NCBI GenBank assembly: GCA_029237755.1
Contig: JAQZBT010000005.1
Location: 1 to 18,303, forward strand
Source of the DNA: Candidatus Saccharimonadota bacterium
Lineage (GTDB): Bacteria > Patescibacteriota > Saccharimonadia > UBA4664
Length of the DNA stretch: 18,303 nt
Direction of reading: 5' to 3'
Shown: positions 1-7,133 of the stretch, piece after piece
How the letters are laid out: every line of letters starts with the position of its first letter
Position numbering within the stretch: position 1 is the first letter of the stretch
Position numbers and translations under genes: made by a program
Notes under the pieces: generated by a model
Databases searched by the model: none
What the model saw: the letters and a program-made list of their open reading frames with translations, nothing else
What the model was told of the DNA's origin: nothing

Positions 1-2
1 TC

Positions 3-620
3 ATCCTCTTCCTGGCAATTCCATCGGCGCTGTTTGCCTTTGTTGCCCGCGGTTACATCGTGCGCTTACTACTTGGGCGCGGTGATGCCGAGATCGCCAA
101 CACGCTGGGCTGGTTCGCCGGGACGATCGTATTTATCAGCCTCTTCATGCTCGTGTCGCGCGTCTTTTACGCCATGCAAGACACCAAGACTGTGCTCTAC
201 CTGAGCTTGATCAGCATTCCCGTCAACGTCGTGGTCAGTATTATTCTGGCCGAATATTACGGCGTGGTCGGTCTCGCCATGAGCGCGTCATTGGTAGCGG
301 GTCTCCAAACGCTGGCGCTGATGCTGTTGCTGCGCCGGCGTTACGGAAACTTTGGCGGCAAAGCCATCCTCCAGGGGCTGCTGCCCATGCTGGTGGCCGG
401 TGCCATTATGGCCTCCAGCGTCTACCTCACCATCCACGTGGTCGTGCCGCTCTATGCCGGTGACGTCGGTTTCGCCGTGTTGGCGCCGAAATTCCTGCTA
501 ATCTCCATCGTGGCCGCCGCCAGCTACCTGATCCCTTGCTGGCTGCTCAAGCTACAGGAGGCCAAGACGGTCTTCGTCCGCCTCCGCGATATCATGGCGC
601 GCTCGTTCAACCTCACCTAG
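3..620 (+). CDS. murJ: MurJ-type lipid II flippase, C-terminal part (5' end outside window)
   Basis: The reading frame is open from base 3, so the gene begins upstream; the GTG at 60 is an internal valine codon, not a start. About 205 residues remain. They form several hydrophobic helices, broken by the segment around SRVFYAMQDTKT, which matches the conserved region of MurJ/MviN proteins where an aromatic FYA is followed by a D-T-(K/R)-T turn. MurJ belongs to the MOP superfamily and flips the undecaprenyl-linked peptidoglycan precursor (lipid II) across the cytoplasmic membrane. The short basic tail after the last helix is normal for the family. The gene ends 58 bases before the likely start of the next gene. 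A D-Ala-D-Ala ligase lies further along, so peptidoglycan genes are loosely grouped here. Another MOP flippase (Wzx type) is possible because the N-terminal two thirds are missing. Confidence 0.85.
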   Translation: MLFLAIPSALFAFVARGYIVRLLLGRGDAEIANTLGWFAGTIVFISLFMLVSRVFYAMQDTKTVLYLSLISIPVNVVVSIILAEYYGVVGLAMSASLVAGLQTLALMLLLRRRYGNFGGKAILQGLLPMLVAGAIMASSVYLTIHVVVPLYAGDVGFAVLAPKFLLISIVAAASYLIPCWLLKLQEAKTVFVRLRDIMARSFNLT

Positions 621-637
621 GCTCGCCTTGACATCGC

Positions 638-667
638 TTGACGAAGCCGGGAACATGAGTGTATTAA
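638..667 (+). promoter_or_regulatory. Probable promoter of the binding-protein/kinase operon
   Basis: A -35-like TTGACG (638-643) and a -10-like TATTAA (662-667) are 18 bases apart. Transcription would begin near 674, leaving only about five bases before the ATG at 679. The -10 overlaps a TTAAGCATAA element (664-673) that recurs before other membrane-protein genes in the window. The assignment rests on sequence match alone. Confidence 0.45.
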
Positions 668-678
668 GCATAAGAAAT

Positions 679-1962
679 ATGGATCAAACACCCTCAGACG
701 CGGCTAGTCCCGGGCCGGCACCGGCACCCGCAGTCACACCGCCTCCGCCAGAAGCCTCTCAACCCGCACCGCCTCCGCCCACACCTGGGGCCGTCGTCGC
801 GCCGGGCGTCCTACCCTCCGCCGCACTGCCGCTACCGACCGCACCCAAAAAGAGCACCCGCGGCCTCCTCGTCGCTGGTATCGCGCTGATCGTTCTCATC
901 CTCGCCGGCGCCGGTTACTTCGGCTACCAATACTTGCAGAGTCAGGCCACACCTCCGGCGCCACCCGTCAAAATCGGCGTCCTGATGGATTTCACCGGTA
1001 GCGCCAGCAGTATGGGCTACGGCACCACCAAGGGCATCCAGCTCGCCAAGAAGCAGCTGGGCGCCGACAATATCGAACTCGTCCAGATGGATTCACAGTG
1101 CGATAAGGAAGTCTCGCCCGGCGCTATGCAGCGCCTGGTGGACAAGCAGGTCGTAGCCGTCATCGGCGACGGCTGCTCCAGCGCCTCGGTCGCCGCCCTC
1201 GAGATCGCCAACAAGAATAAGGTCCTCATGATCAGCCCATCCGCTTCCAGTCCCAAGCTGACCATCCCCGACGACTACTTCTTCCGCGTCGTCCCGCCGG
1301 ACACCTTCCAGGGCGCCTTCCTGGCCAAGACCGTCTTCGACAAGGGTCACAAGACTGCTGCCGTGTTCTACACCAACGAGGCCTACGGCCAGGCCATGAA
1401 CTCCGTCTTCAAGGAAAAGTTTGAGGCCCTCGGCGGCAAAGTGGTAGCCTCGGTCTTCGCCGAATCCGACGTCATCGACCTGCGCACCCAGATCAACACC
1501 ATCAAGGCTGCTAAGCCTCAGGCCGTAGTCTTCGTCCCCAACTCAATCTTCTCCGGAGCCGCCGCCATCAAGCTGGCGCGCGAATCCGGCGTCACGGTGC
1601 CCTTCTATGGCGGTGACGGCCTCTATGACCGCACTCTCATCAACAATGCCAAGGTCGCCTCCGAAGGCCTGATCATCACCTCCTTCCCCACCGGCACCAA
1701 GGCCTTCAAGCAGCTGCTCCTGGCCGAGTACCAGGGTGAGGAACTATATGCCGCCTCCCAGGCCTATGATGCCTTCGAAGTGCTATACAGGGCCATTAAC
1801 GCCGGAGCGCGCACGGGCGAAGAGCTCAAGGCCAAGCTGCCTTCGATCAGCTTCGACGGCGTATCCGGCCCCATCAAGTTCGACAAAAACGGCGAGATTT
1901 CCGACCCGGCTTATGAATACGACCTCCTGCAAGTCAAGGACGGTTCGTTTGCTGCGCAGTAA
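679..1962 (+). CDS. Membrane-anchored LivJ-like (Peripla_BP_6) ligand-binding protein
   Basis: The protein has 427 residues from the ATG at 679. In-frame TTG (628) and ATG (655) exist upstream but lie in or before the likely promoter. Order: a proline/alanine-rich N-terminus (1-58), KKSTR, one TM helix (about 63-83), then a type I periplasmic-binding fold (about 96-427). The fold opens with PVKIGVLMDFTGSASSMG and contains VVAVIGDGCSSASVAALEIA and ISPSASSP, as in branched-chain amino-acid and amide binding proteins. There is no lipobox and no clear signal-peptidase site, so the helix probably stays as an anchor with the binding domain outside. No ABC permease or ATPase gene is adjacent; a sensor kinase starts 15 bases downstream. 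It may therefore present a ligand to the kinase rather than feed a transporter (inference). The ligand cannot be told from sequence. Confidence 0.85.
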   Translation: MDQTPSDAASPGPAPAPAVTPPPPEASQPAPPPPTPGAVVAPGVLPSAALPLPTAPKKSTRGLLVAGIALIVLILAGAGYFGYQYLQSQATPPAPPVKIGVLMDFTGSASSMGYGTTKGIQLAKKQLGADNIELVQMDSQCDKEVSPGAMQRLVDKQVVAVIGDGCSSASVAALEIANKNKVLMISPSASSPKLTIPDDYFFRVVPPDTFQGAFLAKTVFDKGHKTAAVFYTNEAYGQAMNSVFKEKFEALGGKVVASVFAESDVIDLRTQINTIKAAKPQAVVFVPNSIFSGAAAIKLARESGVTVPFYGGDGLYDRTLINNAKVASEGLIITSFPTGTKAFKQLLLAEYQGEELYAASQAYDAFEVLYRAINAGARTGEELKAKLPSISFDGVSGPIKFDKNGEISDPAYEYDLLQVKDGSFAAQ

Positions 1963-1977
1963 ACAGGTCTTGGGCCA

Positions 1978-4179
1978 ATGACGATACGACAAAAGTCGAT
2001 CGCCCTGCTCCTCGTTATCGGGCTTGTTCCTACACTAGTGGTTAGTATCCTGGCGTTCGCCACCATCTCCACGGAGCTCAACAAACGGACCGCCGATCAG
2101 ATCAGCTCCATCGCCATCAAACAGCAGCAGACCCTCAATGCCATGTTGCAGTCCAAGCAGGAGGAGGCGATCAAGCTGGCCAACGGCATCGAGTTCCAGA
2201 CCGCTTTGGGTAATTACCTGGCAAAACCAGGCCAGCCCGAACGTGCCGCAGTGGCCGCCATCATGCGCAACCACATGTCCGATGTAACGGGCATCAAGTC
2301 CATCCATGTCACTACCCTGGACGACATAGTGCTCGCCTCAACCCAAAGCAGTCGCGAGAATACCAAGCTTCCGTCATCAGGTTCTGCTGACGACATCTTC
2401 CAAGGTCCGGTCATCTCCATCCGGGAAGACCCAGCCGATGGCCTCGACCGGCTCTTCATCTCTACGCGCCTCAAGATCAACTCCAAAGACACCTCCATCC
2501 TCCAGGTCGTATTCCGGATCGACGACCTGCAAGCCGCGGTCCAGGACTACACGGGCCTGGGGGACACCGGTGAAACCATGGTCTTGACCACCGATTCCAC
2601 CGGCAAAACCGCGTCACTCCTGCAACTACGGTTCACCAAGGACGACATTGCCGAGCCGCCCTACAGCCTGGCCAAGGATGGAAAAAGCTACGACTACCGC
2701 GGCCATGAGGTGATGGCCTTCAGCCGCCCCCTCGGTTTCTCGAACTGGATTATCGCCACCAAGATCGACACCAAGGAAGCCTTGGCGCCCATCACGCAAC
2801 TGCGCAACTCGGTGATCACGATCTTCATCATCTCTTCGATCCTGGTCGCGGTCATCGCTGTCTTTACAGCCCGCTTCTTCACCGCCCCCATCCTCAGCCT
2901 CGCTCGCACCTCCAAGCGCATCGGCGAAGGCGACTTTACGGCCTTCAGTGACGTCAAGCGCGACGATGAGATTGGCGAGCTGGCTGAGAGCATTAACGCT
3001 ATGGGCATGAACCTCAAGTCCTTCGTCGCCAACATCGAGACCCAGCGCAACCGACTCGACCTTGTCATCAACTCGACCGACGACAGCATCATCGCCCTCG
3101 ACTATATGGGTTACGTCCTCATCGCCAACCAATCAACCGCCAACCTTACGCGCTTGGCTGTTCACGACCTGGTAGGCAAGCGCATCACCGACATCTTCAG
3201 CTGGACCCGCGACGGTGAGGCCTACAAGATCAACTACATCGCGCCCGGCACCAACACCTATACCAATCTCCAGTACGTCGATATGGCGGGGGAGACCCAC
3301 TGGGTGCGCATGATCGTCGCCCGCGTCAGCTCCGAGCACGCCCAAAAAGAGGCCCAGACGATCATCACCCTCCACGACGAGACCAAGACGCGCGAGCTCG
3401 AGAGCATGAAACTCGACTTCGTCTCCATGGCGGCGCACGAGTTGCGCACGCCACTGGCCGCCATCCGGGGCTACCTCGAGTTGATCACGTTCAAGATGAA
3501 GAAGATGCCCGACGAGGTAAACGGTTACCTCGCCCAGTCTCTCAAGAGCGCCGGTGAGCTCAGCGGTCTCATCAACAACCTGCTCGACGTCAGCCGCATC
3601 GAACGCGGCACGCTCACGCTCCATATGGAGAAGGTTGACCTGGCCGAATCGGTCGCCCGGGCCGTCGAGGAGAGCAACTTCTCGGCCGAGGACAAGCGGA
3701 TCGAACTAAGCTACAACGGCCCGTCCAAAGGGCACTTTGTGGCCGGCGACGAGATCGCCCTGCGCGAAGTCGTCAACAATCTCATCTCGAACGCCATCAA
3801 GTACACCGACAAGGGCGGCAGCGTCGTCGTTACTTTCAGTGAGGCGGGCGGCCAGATTAGTGTCGCTATTAAGGATACGGGCCACGGCATCCCCAAAAAC
3901 GCCATATCACACCTCTTTACCAAGTTTTATCGTGTGCATGGTGGACTCAACTCCGGCAGCACAGGGACTGGTTTGGGGCTTTTCATTGCCAAATCCATCC
4001 TTGAGCACCACGATGGTACTATAGGCGTTGAGACCAAAGAAGGAGTCGGTTCTACGTTTACCTTTACCGTTCCTGTACTAACCGAAGAACGATTGGCCGG
4101 CCTGCAGCAAAAAGAGCATGAGGGCGCACTAACGACGAGGAGACACCGTGGCTGGGTTACGAAAAATACTACTCGTTGA
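1978..4179 (+). CDS. Transmembrane sensor histidine kinase (dCache-like, HAMP, PAS, HisKA, HATPase)
   Basis: The protein has 733 residues. A TM helix (about 8-30) is followed by an extracellular region of about 240 residues resembling a double-Cache ligand sensor. Then come TM2 (about 279-300), a HAMP linker with DEIGELAESINAM (to about 350) and a PAS domain (about 355-470). The HisKA box is MAAHELRTPL, with His487 as the predicted phosphorylation site. The HATPase domain has its N box at NNLISNAIKYT (Asn601/Asn605), a DTGHGIP G1 box and a GTGLGLFIAK G2 box. All catalytic motifs are intact. It lies 15 bases after the binding protein, and its 3' end overlaps the response-regulator gene by 32 bases, so the three are almost surely co-transcribed. 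The cognate partner is probably that regulator. The signal is unknown; the neighbouring binding protein is an attractive candidate source. Confidence 0.95.
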   Translation: MTIRQKSIALLLVIGLVPTLVVSILAFATISTELNKRTADQISSIAIKQQQTLNAMLQSKQEEAIKLANGIEFQTALGNYLAKPGQPERAAVAAIMRNHMSDVTGIKSIHVTTLDDIVLASTQSSRENTKLPSSGSADDIFQGPVISIREDPADGLDRLFISTRLKINSKDTSILQVVFRIDDLQAAVQDYTGLGDTGETMVLTTDSTGKTASLLQLRFTKDDIAEPPYSLAKDGKSYDYRGHEVMAFSRPLGFSNWIIATKIDTKEALAPITQLRNSVITIFIISSILVAVIAVFTARFFTAPILSLARTSKRIGEGDFTAFSDVKRDDEIGELAESINAMGMNLKSFVANIETQRNRLDLVINSTDDSIIALDYMGYVLIANQSTANLTRLAVHDLVGKRITDIFSWTRDGEAYKINYIAPGTNTYTNLQYVDMAGETHWVRMIVARVSSEHAQKEAQTIITLHDETKTRELESMKLDFVSMAAHELRTPLAAIRGYLELITFKMKKMPDEVNGYLAQSLKSAGELSGLINNLLDVSRIERGTLTLHMEKVDLAESVARAVEESNFSAEDKRIELSYNGPSKGHFVAGDEIALREVVNNLISNAIKYTDKGGSVVVTFSEAGGQISVAIKDTGHGIPKNAISHLFTKFYRVHGGLNSGSTGTGLGLFIAKSILEHHDGTIGVETKEGVGSTFTFTVPVLTEERLAGLQQKEHEGALTTRRHRGWVTKNTTR

Positions 4180-4525
4180 GGACAACCCCGAGCTGCAGAA
4201 GCTCTACAAGCTCTATCTCTCTGAGCACGGCTTCGAGGTAACCACTGCCAGTGACGGCGAAGAGGGCCTCGAAGCGGCCAAGGCCAACAAGCCCGACCTG
4301 ATCTTCCTCGACGTCATGATGCCCAAGAAGGACGGCTTCGAGGTCCTGAAGATCCTCCGCCACGATGCCAACTATGGCTGCACCAAAGCCAAGATAGTCA
4401 TCCTGAGTAACCTCGGCGACACCAACAAGGTCAGCCCCGAGGTCCAAAAGGACATGGACGGCTACGTCATGAAGGCCGAGATCGTGCTCTCGGACCTGCT
4501 CGAGATTATTAAGTCGCTGGAGTAG
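4148..4525 (+). CDS. Single-domain CheY-like response regulator
   Basis: The 125-residue receiver domain stands alone, with no DNA-binding or enzymatic output domain. Key residues are present: acidic pair Glu11-Asp12 (LLVEDN), phospho-acceptor Asp55 (FLDVMMP), Ser87 (VILSN) and Lys109 (YVMKAE). The start is a GTG preceded by a GAGGAG-type ribosome site that lies inside the kinase gene. The overlap with the kinase suggests translational coupling. Output is likely by protein-protein contact or phosphotransfer to a partner encoded elsewhere, because the kinase has no second receiver. Its last 17 bases overlap the converging ddl gene. Confidence 0.95.
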   Translation: MAGLRKILLVEDNPELQKLYKLYLSEHGFEVTTASDGEEGLEAAKANKPDLIFLDVMMPKKDGFEVLKILRHDANYGCTKAKIVILSNLGDTNKVSPEVQKDMDGYVMKAEIVLSDLLEIIKSLE

Positions 4526-5411
4526 CCAGCTCGATGAATCTGGCCACTAGTTCCTGAAACGGCAGGCCGGCCTCAGCCGCTGCTTTCGGGAAGAGGCTCT
4601 GGTTGGTCAGGCCAGGTAGGGTATTGATTTCCAGCACGCTCAGCTCGCCGTCCGGGCTGAAGATCATGTCCGTCCGGCTCAGATGCCGTGCGCCCGCCAG
4701 CCGGTGCAGCTTCACGGCCATCGCCTGCGCCTTGCGCTGCACATCTTCCGGCACATTCTGTGGCGGGCACACCTCCGACGTCTCACCGCTGTACTTATTC
4801 TCGTAATCAAACTCTTTACCGGGCGGGGGAGTAATCTCGATGATTGGCAGTGACTCCTGGTCCAGTACCGGGACAGTAATTTCGATGCCGACAATTAGAT
4901 CTTCCAACAACAGCTCGTGGTAGTGCTGGAACATCGTCTCGATCTTGTCCGTCATGCCTTCCGGTTGTCGCGCCACCACCAGGTCGATACTCGACCCGCC
5001 CAGTGCCGGCTTGAGCACGAAAGGCTTAGCAAATAGCGGGTGCTTCTCGATCGACTCCCGCGTCACCATCGCGTAGGCGGCAGTCGGAATGTCGTTTGCC
5101 TTCATCAACTCCTTCACGACCACTTTGTCGAAACATAGCTGCGACGCCTGCACACCCGAACCCAGGTATGGCTTGCCGAGGCGGTCCAATACCGCCTGTA
5201 TGCGTCCATCTTCGCCACCGGCCCCGTGCAGAATCGGTAGCACCAAATCTGCCCGCTTGGCGGCCGCTGCGGCCGCCTCATTTCCCTCGATGTAATCCAT
5301 CAGCTCCGCGTCGTGACCCAGCGCCTGCACGGCTTCGTAAACCGCTCGCGACGACCTTAGTGAAATCTCGCTCTCGGCCGAATATCCGCCCCCAAGTACC
5401 AGTATCTTCAT
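4509..5411 (-). CDS. ddl: D-alanine--D-alanine ligase
   Basis: This ATP-grasp enzyme has 300 residues. It joins two D-alanines in the cytoplasm to make the dipeptide added to the peptidoglycan stem peptide by MurF. Diagnostic motifs in order: GGYSAESEISLRSS near the N-terminus, HGAGGEDGRIQ, PYLGSGVQAS, the ATP-binding KPALGGSS, ENKYSGETSEVCPP, RTDMIFSPDG, and the metal-binding LEINTLPGLTNQSL. The KY motif in the omega-loop region is as in D-Ala-specific ligases rather than D-Ala-D-Lac types. MKILVLGGG at 5411 is chosen as the start. An in-frame start 12 codons earlier would lie upstream of the TATAAT box and is rejected. The transcript appears to be leaderless. The gene converges on, and overlaps, the response-regulator gene. 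Confidence 0.96.
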   Translation of the reverse strand: MKILVLGGGYSAESEISLRSSRAVYEAVQALGHDAELMDYIEGNEAAAAAAKRADLVLPILHGAGGEDGRIQAVLDRLGKPYLGSGVQASQLCFDKVVVKELMKANDIPTAAYAMVTRESIEKHPLFAKPFVLKPALGGSSIDLVVARQPEGMTDKIETMFQHYHELLLEDLIVGIEITVPVLDQESLPIIEITPPPGKEFDYENKYSGETSEVCPPQNVPEDVQRKAQAMAVKLHRLAGARHLSRTDMIFSPDGELSVLEINTLPGLTNQSLFPKAAAEAGLPFQELVARFIELATPAT

Positions 5412-5417
5412 ACACCG

Positions 5418-5423
5418 ATTATA
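5418..5423 (-). promoter_or_regulatory. Consensus -10 box of ddl, implying a leaderless mRNA
   Basis: A perfect TATAAT on the minus strand ends six bases before the ddl ATG at 5411. With normal -10 to +1 spacing, transcription would begin at the A of the start codon. The -35 is weak (TTGTGT-like, 18 bases further up) and lies at the end of the T-run of the preceding terminator. Confidence 0.75.
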
Positions 5424-5444
5424 TCCGAGAGCGCTTACTGAACA

Positions 5445-5475
5445 CAAAAAAGCGCCGGCTTTAATACCGGCGCTT
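5445..5475 (-). terminator. Rho-independent terminator of the LPETG protein gene
   Basis: A nine-base-pair stem pairs AAGCGCCGG (5450-5458) with CCGGCGCTT (5467-5475) around an eight-base loop. Read on the minus strand, the stem is followed by a run of T. It lies 20 bases after the LPETG gene stop and just before the ddl promoter, insulating the two genes. Confidence 0.9.
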
Positions 5476-5494
5476 ATTATGGGACGTTTGGTGT

Positions 5495-6241
5495 TTACTT
5501 GTTGCGCAGCGAGTCTTGGAGATCGCGGCGGCTGCGGTACCAGGCGTAGGTGGCGGTGCCAACCACGGCCAGGCCGCCCATGCCGGCCATTACGGCCATA
5601 CCGGTCTCAGGCAGAGTGGCGGGCTGCTCGGGAGCAGGCGTGGCACTCGGAGTAGCAGACGGAGTGACCTTGGGGCTCGCGGTCGGCGAAGCCGAAGGCG
5701 AAGGGGTCGGGGTCTTCGACGGAGTAGCCGTCGGGGTGGGCGTTGCGGCCGGAGCAGCGACGTTAACGGTCGCGCCCAGCAGAGCGGCGTTGATGCTCTG
5801 GTAGGTCTGGGCATTGACGACGACCGAGCCGGAGGCAAAGCCGAGGCTGGCGGTGCCGGCTGCCTTAGTGGTAAAGGTCAGCGTGGCGATGTGCTGCGAG
5901 CCAGTCACAGCACCGTCGTTGCGGCCGCGGGCGATGCGGACCTGACCGTTGGTCTTGGTCTCTTCGGCTTGGATGCCGAACGAGCCGCCGGTGTAGTTGA
6001 TGTACTTCAACTCCAGCTTGTCGGCCGGGTAGTTGACGTTAGCCTGGACGGCGTTGACGGGCAGAGTGCCGCTGTCTTCCTTCACATGCACCAATACCAT
6101 CTGGTTGGTGGTGGCTGAGGTGACGCTGGGCGTCAGGCTGAGGTTGGGTTGGCTGGTGGCCAGAGCGGCGGGGATGCTCCACAGGGTTACGATGGACACG
6201 CCGGCGATCAGGGCTACAAGCTTCTTCTTATTGATCTTCAC
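5495..6241 (-). CDS. Secreted cohesin-like surface protein with LPETG sortase signal
   Basis: Starting from the GTG at 6241 gives 248 residues. The N-terminus is a classic signal peptide (KINKKK, a hydrophobic core, then AALA before TSQPN). Residues about 30-155 form a beta-rich domain resembling a cohesin/carbohydrate-binding-like fold: NYPADKLELKYINYTGGSF, then HIATLTFTTKAAGTASLGFASGSVVV. A Pro/Ser/Thr-rich linker (about 160-205) leads to LPETG (210-214), a hydrophobic helix and a basic RSRR tail, the layout of a sortase-anchored protein. No sortase is in the window. An in-frame ATG at 6295 is rejected because the best promoter's -10 lies on top of it. No good ribosome site sits at normal spacing before the GTG, so the exact start is uncertain. 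Cohesin membership is by pattern only; its partner is unknown. Confidence 0.85.
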   Translation of the reverse strand: MKINKKKLVALIAGVSIVTLWSIPAALATSQPNLSLTPSVTSATTNQMVLVHVKEDSGTLPVNAVQANVNYPADKLELKYINYTGGSFGIQAEETKTNGQVRIARGRNDGAVTGSQHIATLTFTTKAAGTASLGFASGSVVVNAQTYQSINAALLGATVNVAAPAATPTPTATPSKTPTPSPSASPTASPKVTPSATPSATPAPEQPATLPETGMAVMAGMGGLAVVGTATYAWYRSRRDLQDSLRNK

Positions 6242-6286
6242 GGAGAATAATCTCGCTTTCTCACCCTCCAAAAAATGGAATGGAGA

Positions 6287-6315
6287 AGCATACATCTAAA
6301 AGCTTGTAATGTCAA
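6287..6315 (-). promoter_or_regulatory. Promoter of the LPETG protein gene
   Basis: A perfect minus-strand TTGACA (6310-6315) is separated by 17 bases from a TATGCT -10 (6287-6292). Transcription would start near 6280, about 39 bases before the GTG at 6241. The -10 overlaps the alternative ATG at 6295, arguing against that start. Confidence 0.7.
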
Positions 6316-6553
6316 GAAGATTATTGTATTCTTTGCTTCGTGCTGCCGGACCACATGTAACGCAAGAACTGCAATTCACACATTGGTTGGCTCGACATTC
6401 AGCAATACCTATGCAACATCAAGCAAGGCTAGTTGGTTCAGAAACACACTTTCGGATACCTCCTTCAAATCATTTTTCATTCAACTGTCGGCAGCACGCC
6501 ATATCCACAGTTGTCCTCTCCATCCGGGAGAGGGAAGAAAAAAGGAGGACACC
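6316..6553 (+). other. Intergenic region with a hairpin before the next gene's ribosome site
   Basis: No gene is supported between the divergent LPETG gene and the gene at 6554. The stretch is AT-richer than its surroundings. Close to the downstream gene, CCTCTCC (6515-6521) can pair with GGAGAGG (6527-6533) around a five-base loop, seven bases before the AAAGGAGG ribosome site at 6541-6548. No convincing plus-strand promoter was recognised. Confidence 0.5.
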
Positions 6554-6958
6554 ATGTCCGGAACGACCGAAATCGGCACCATCCTGCCAGGACTACTCGA
6601 CCAAGCGGTCAAGATGTTCTGGGAGTCGCCGGTTCGCCAGGTGACCGACGCTGACGGCACCGTCAGGTATCTCGCAGTGGACGACTCCGAAGCCGTCAGG
6701 ACCACCGTCCTGAACTTCGTACTCAACCACGACGGGAACCTCGATGCCCTCCGCGAAGAGATCAAGGATCTCGAAATCCCCGACGGCAGCATGCTGTACG
6801 CCTGGGAACAGATGTTCTTGATGCTCGCCAAGGTCGCCGTATGGCTAATGAAGGAACTGGAGCGAAATCCAGAGCTTCAGGACCAGAGCTGGTTCCGCTA
6901 TGCCAACCGGGAGAACCCCGACTGGCTGGCTGAGCCGATCCAGGCCAACTCGGCCTGA
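6554..6958 (+). CDS. Unrecognised 134-residue protein
   Basis: The frame is open further upstream, but the ATG at 6554 is chosen because a perfect AAAGGAGG lies five bases before it. The product is soluble-looking and acidic, with many aromatic residues in the second half (WEQMFLMLAKVAVWLMKELE, then DQSWFRYANRENPDWL). It has no signal peptide. The helix around MFLMLAKVAVWLM is hydrophobic enough to be an amphipathic or buried helix. I do not recognise a family. The near-consensus ribosome site suggests strong translation. It is followed, after a hairpin-rich spacer, by a second small gene on the same strand; a terminator lies after that gene, so the two may share a transcript. Confidence 0.75.
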   Translation: MSGTTEIGTILPGLLDQAVKMFWESPVRQVTDADGTVRYLAVDDSEAVRTTVLNFVLNHDGNLDALREEIKDLEIPDGSMLYAWEQMFLMLAKVAVWLMKELERNPELQDQSWFRYANRENPDWLAEPIQANSA

Positions 6959-7133
6959 CGCGGGGCTAATCACCCCATGCCCAACCGCCGGCCCCTCGCT
7001 TAGGGGTCGGGCCGGCGCGAAGGGTGCAACACCCCGGTGCGGGGTCGCTTGATGGTTCGCTGTCAGGCGGCCTCCCCGGGGCCCTTCATTTCCGGCGCTC
7101 TCAGCGCACCGACCTGCACCTGGAGGTGCTTGC
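6959..7133 (+). other. Hairpin-rich 175-nt spacer, possible structured RNA or leader
   Basis: Consecutive GC-rich inverted repeats fill this spacer: GGGG/CCCC (6962-6976); CGCCGGCCC/GGGCCGGCG (6986-6994 with 7009-7017), with an alternative inner CCCCT/AGGGG stem; ACCCCG/CGGGGT with a GTG loop (7031-7045); palindromic CCCCGGGG (7074-7081); GCGCT/AGCGC (7095-7107); and GCACC/GGTGC (7116-7129), which contains the next gene's ribosome site. None is followed by a T-run, so they are not typical terminators. No known RNA family was recognised. Confidence 0.45.

Noticed and set aside
628..678. TTG (628) or ATG (655) as start of the binding protein
   Set aside because: Both lie in or upstream of the likely -35/-10; the extra residues have no protein character matching the Pro-rich N-terminus.
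2626..3624. Two minus-strand frames (168 and 163 residues) opposite the histidine kinase
   Set aside because: They lie fully within a well-conserved kinase gene and have skewed antisense composition.
5516..6118. 200-residue plus-strand frame opposite the LPETG protein
   Set aside because: Gly/Arg repeats are the complement of the Pro/Thr/Ser linker; the minus-strand gene has signal peptide, LPETG and terminator.
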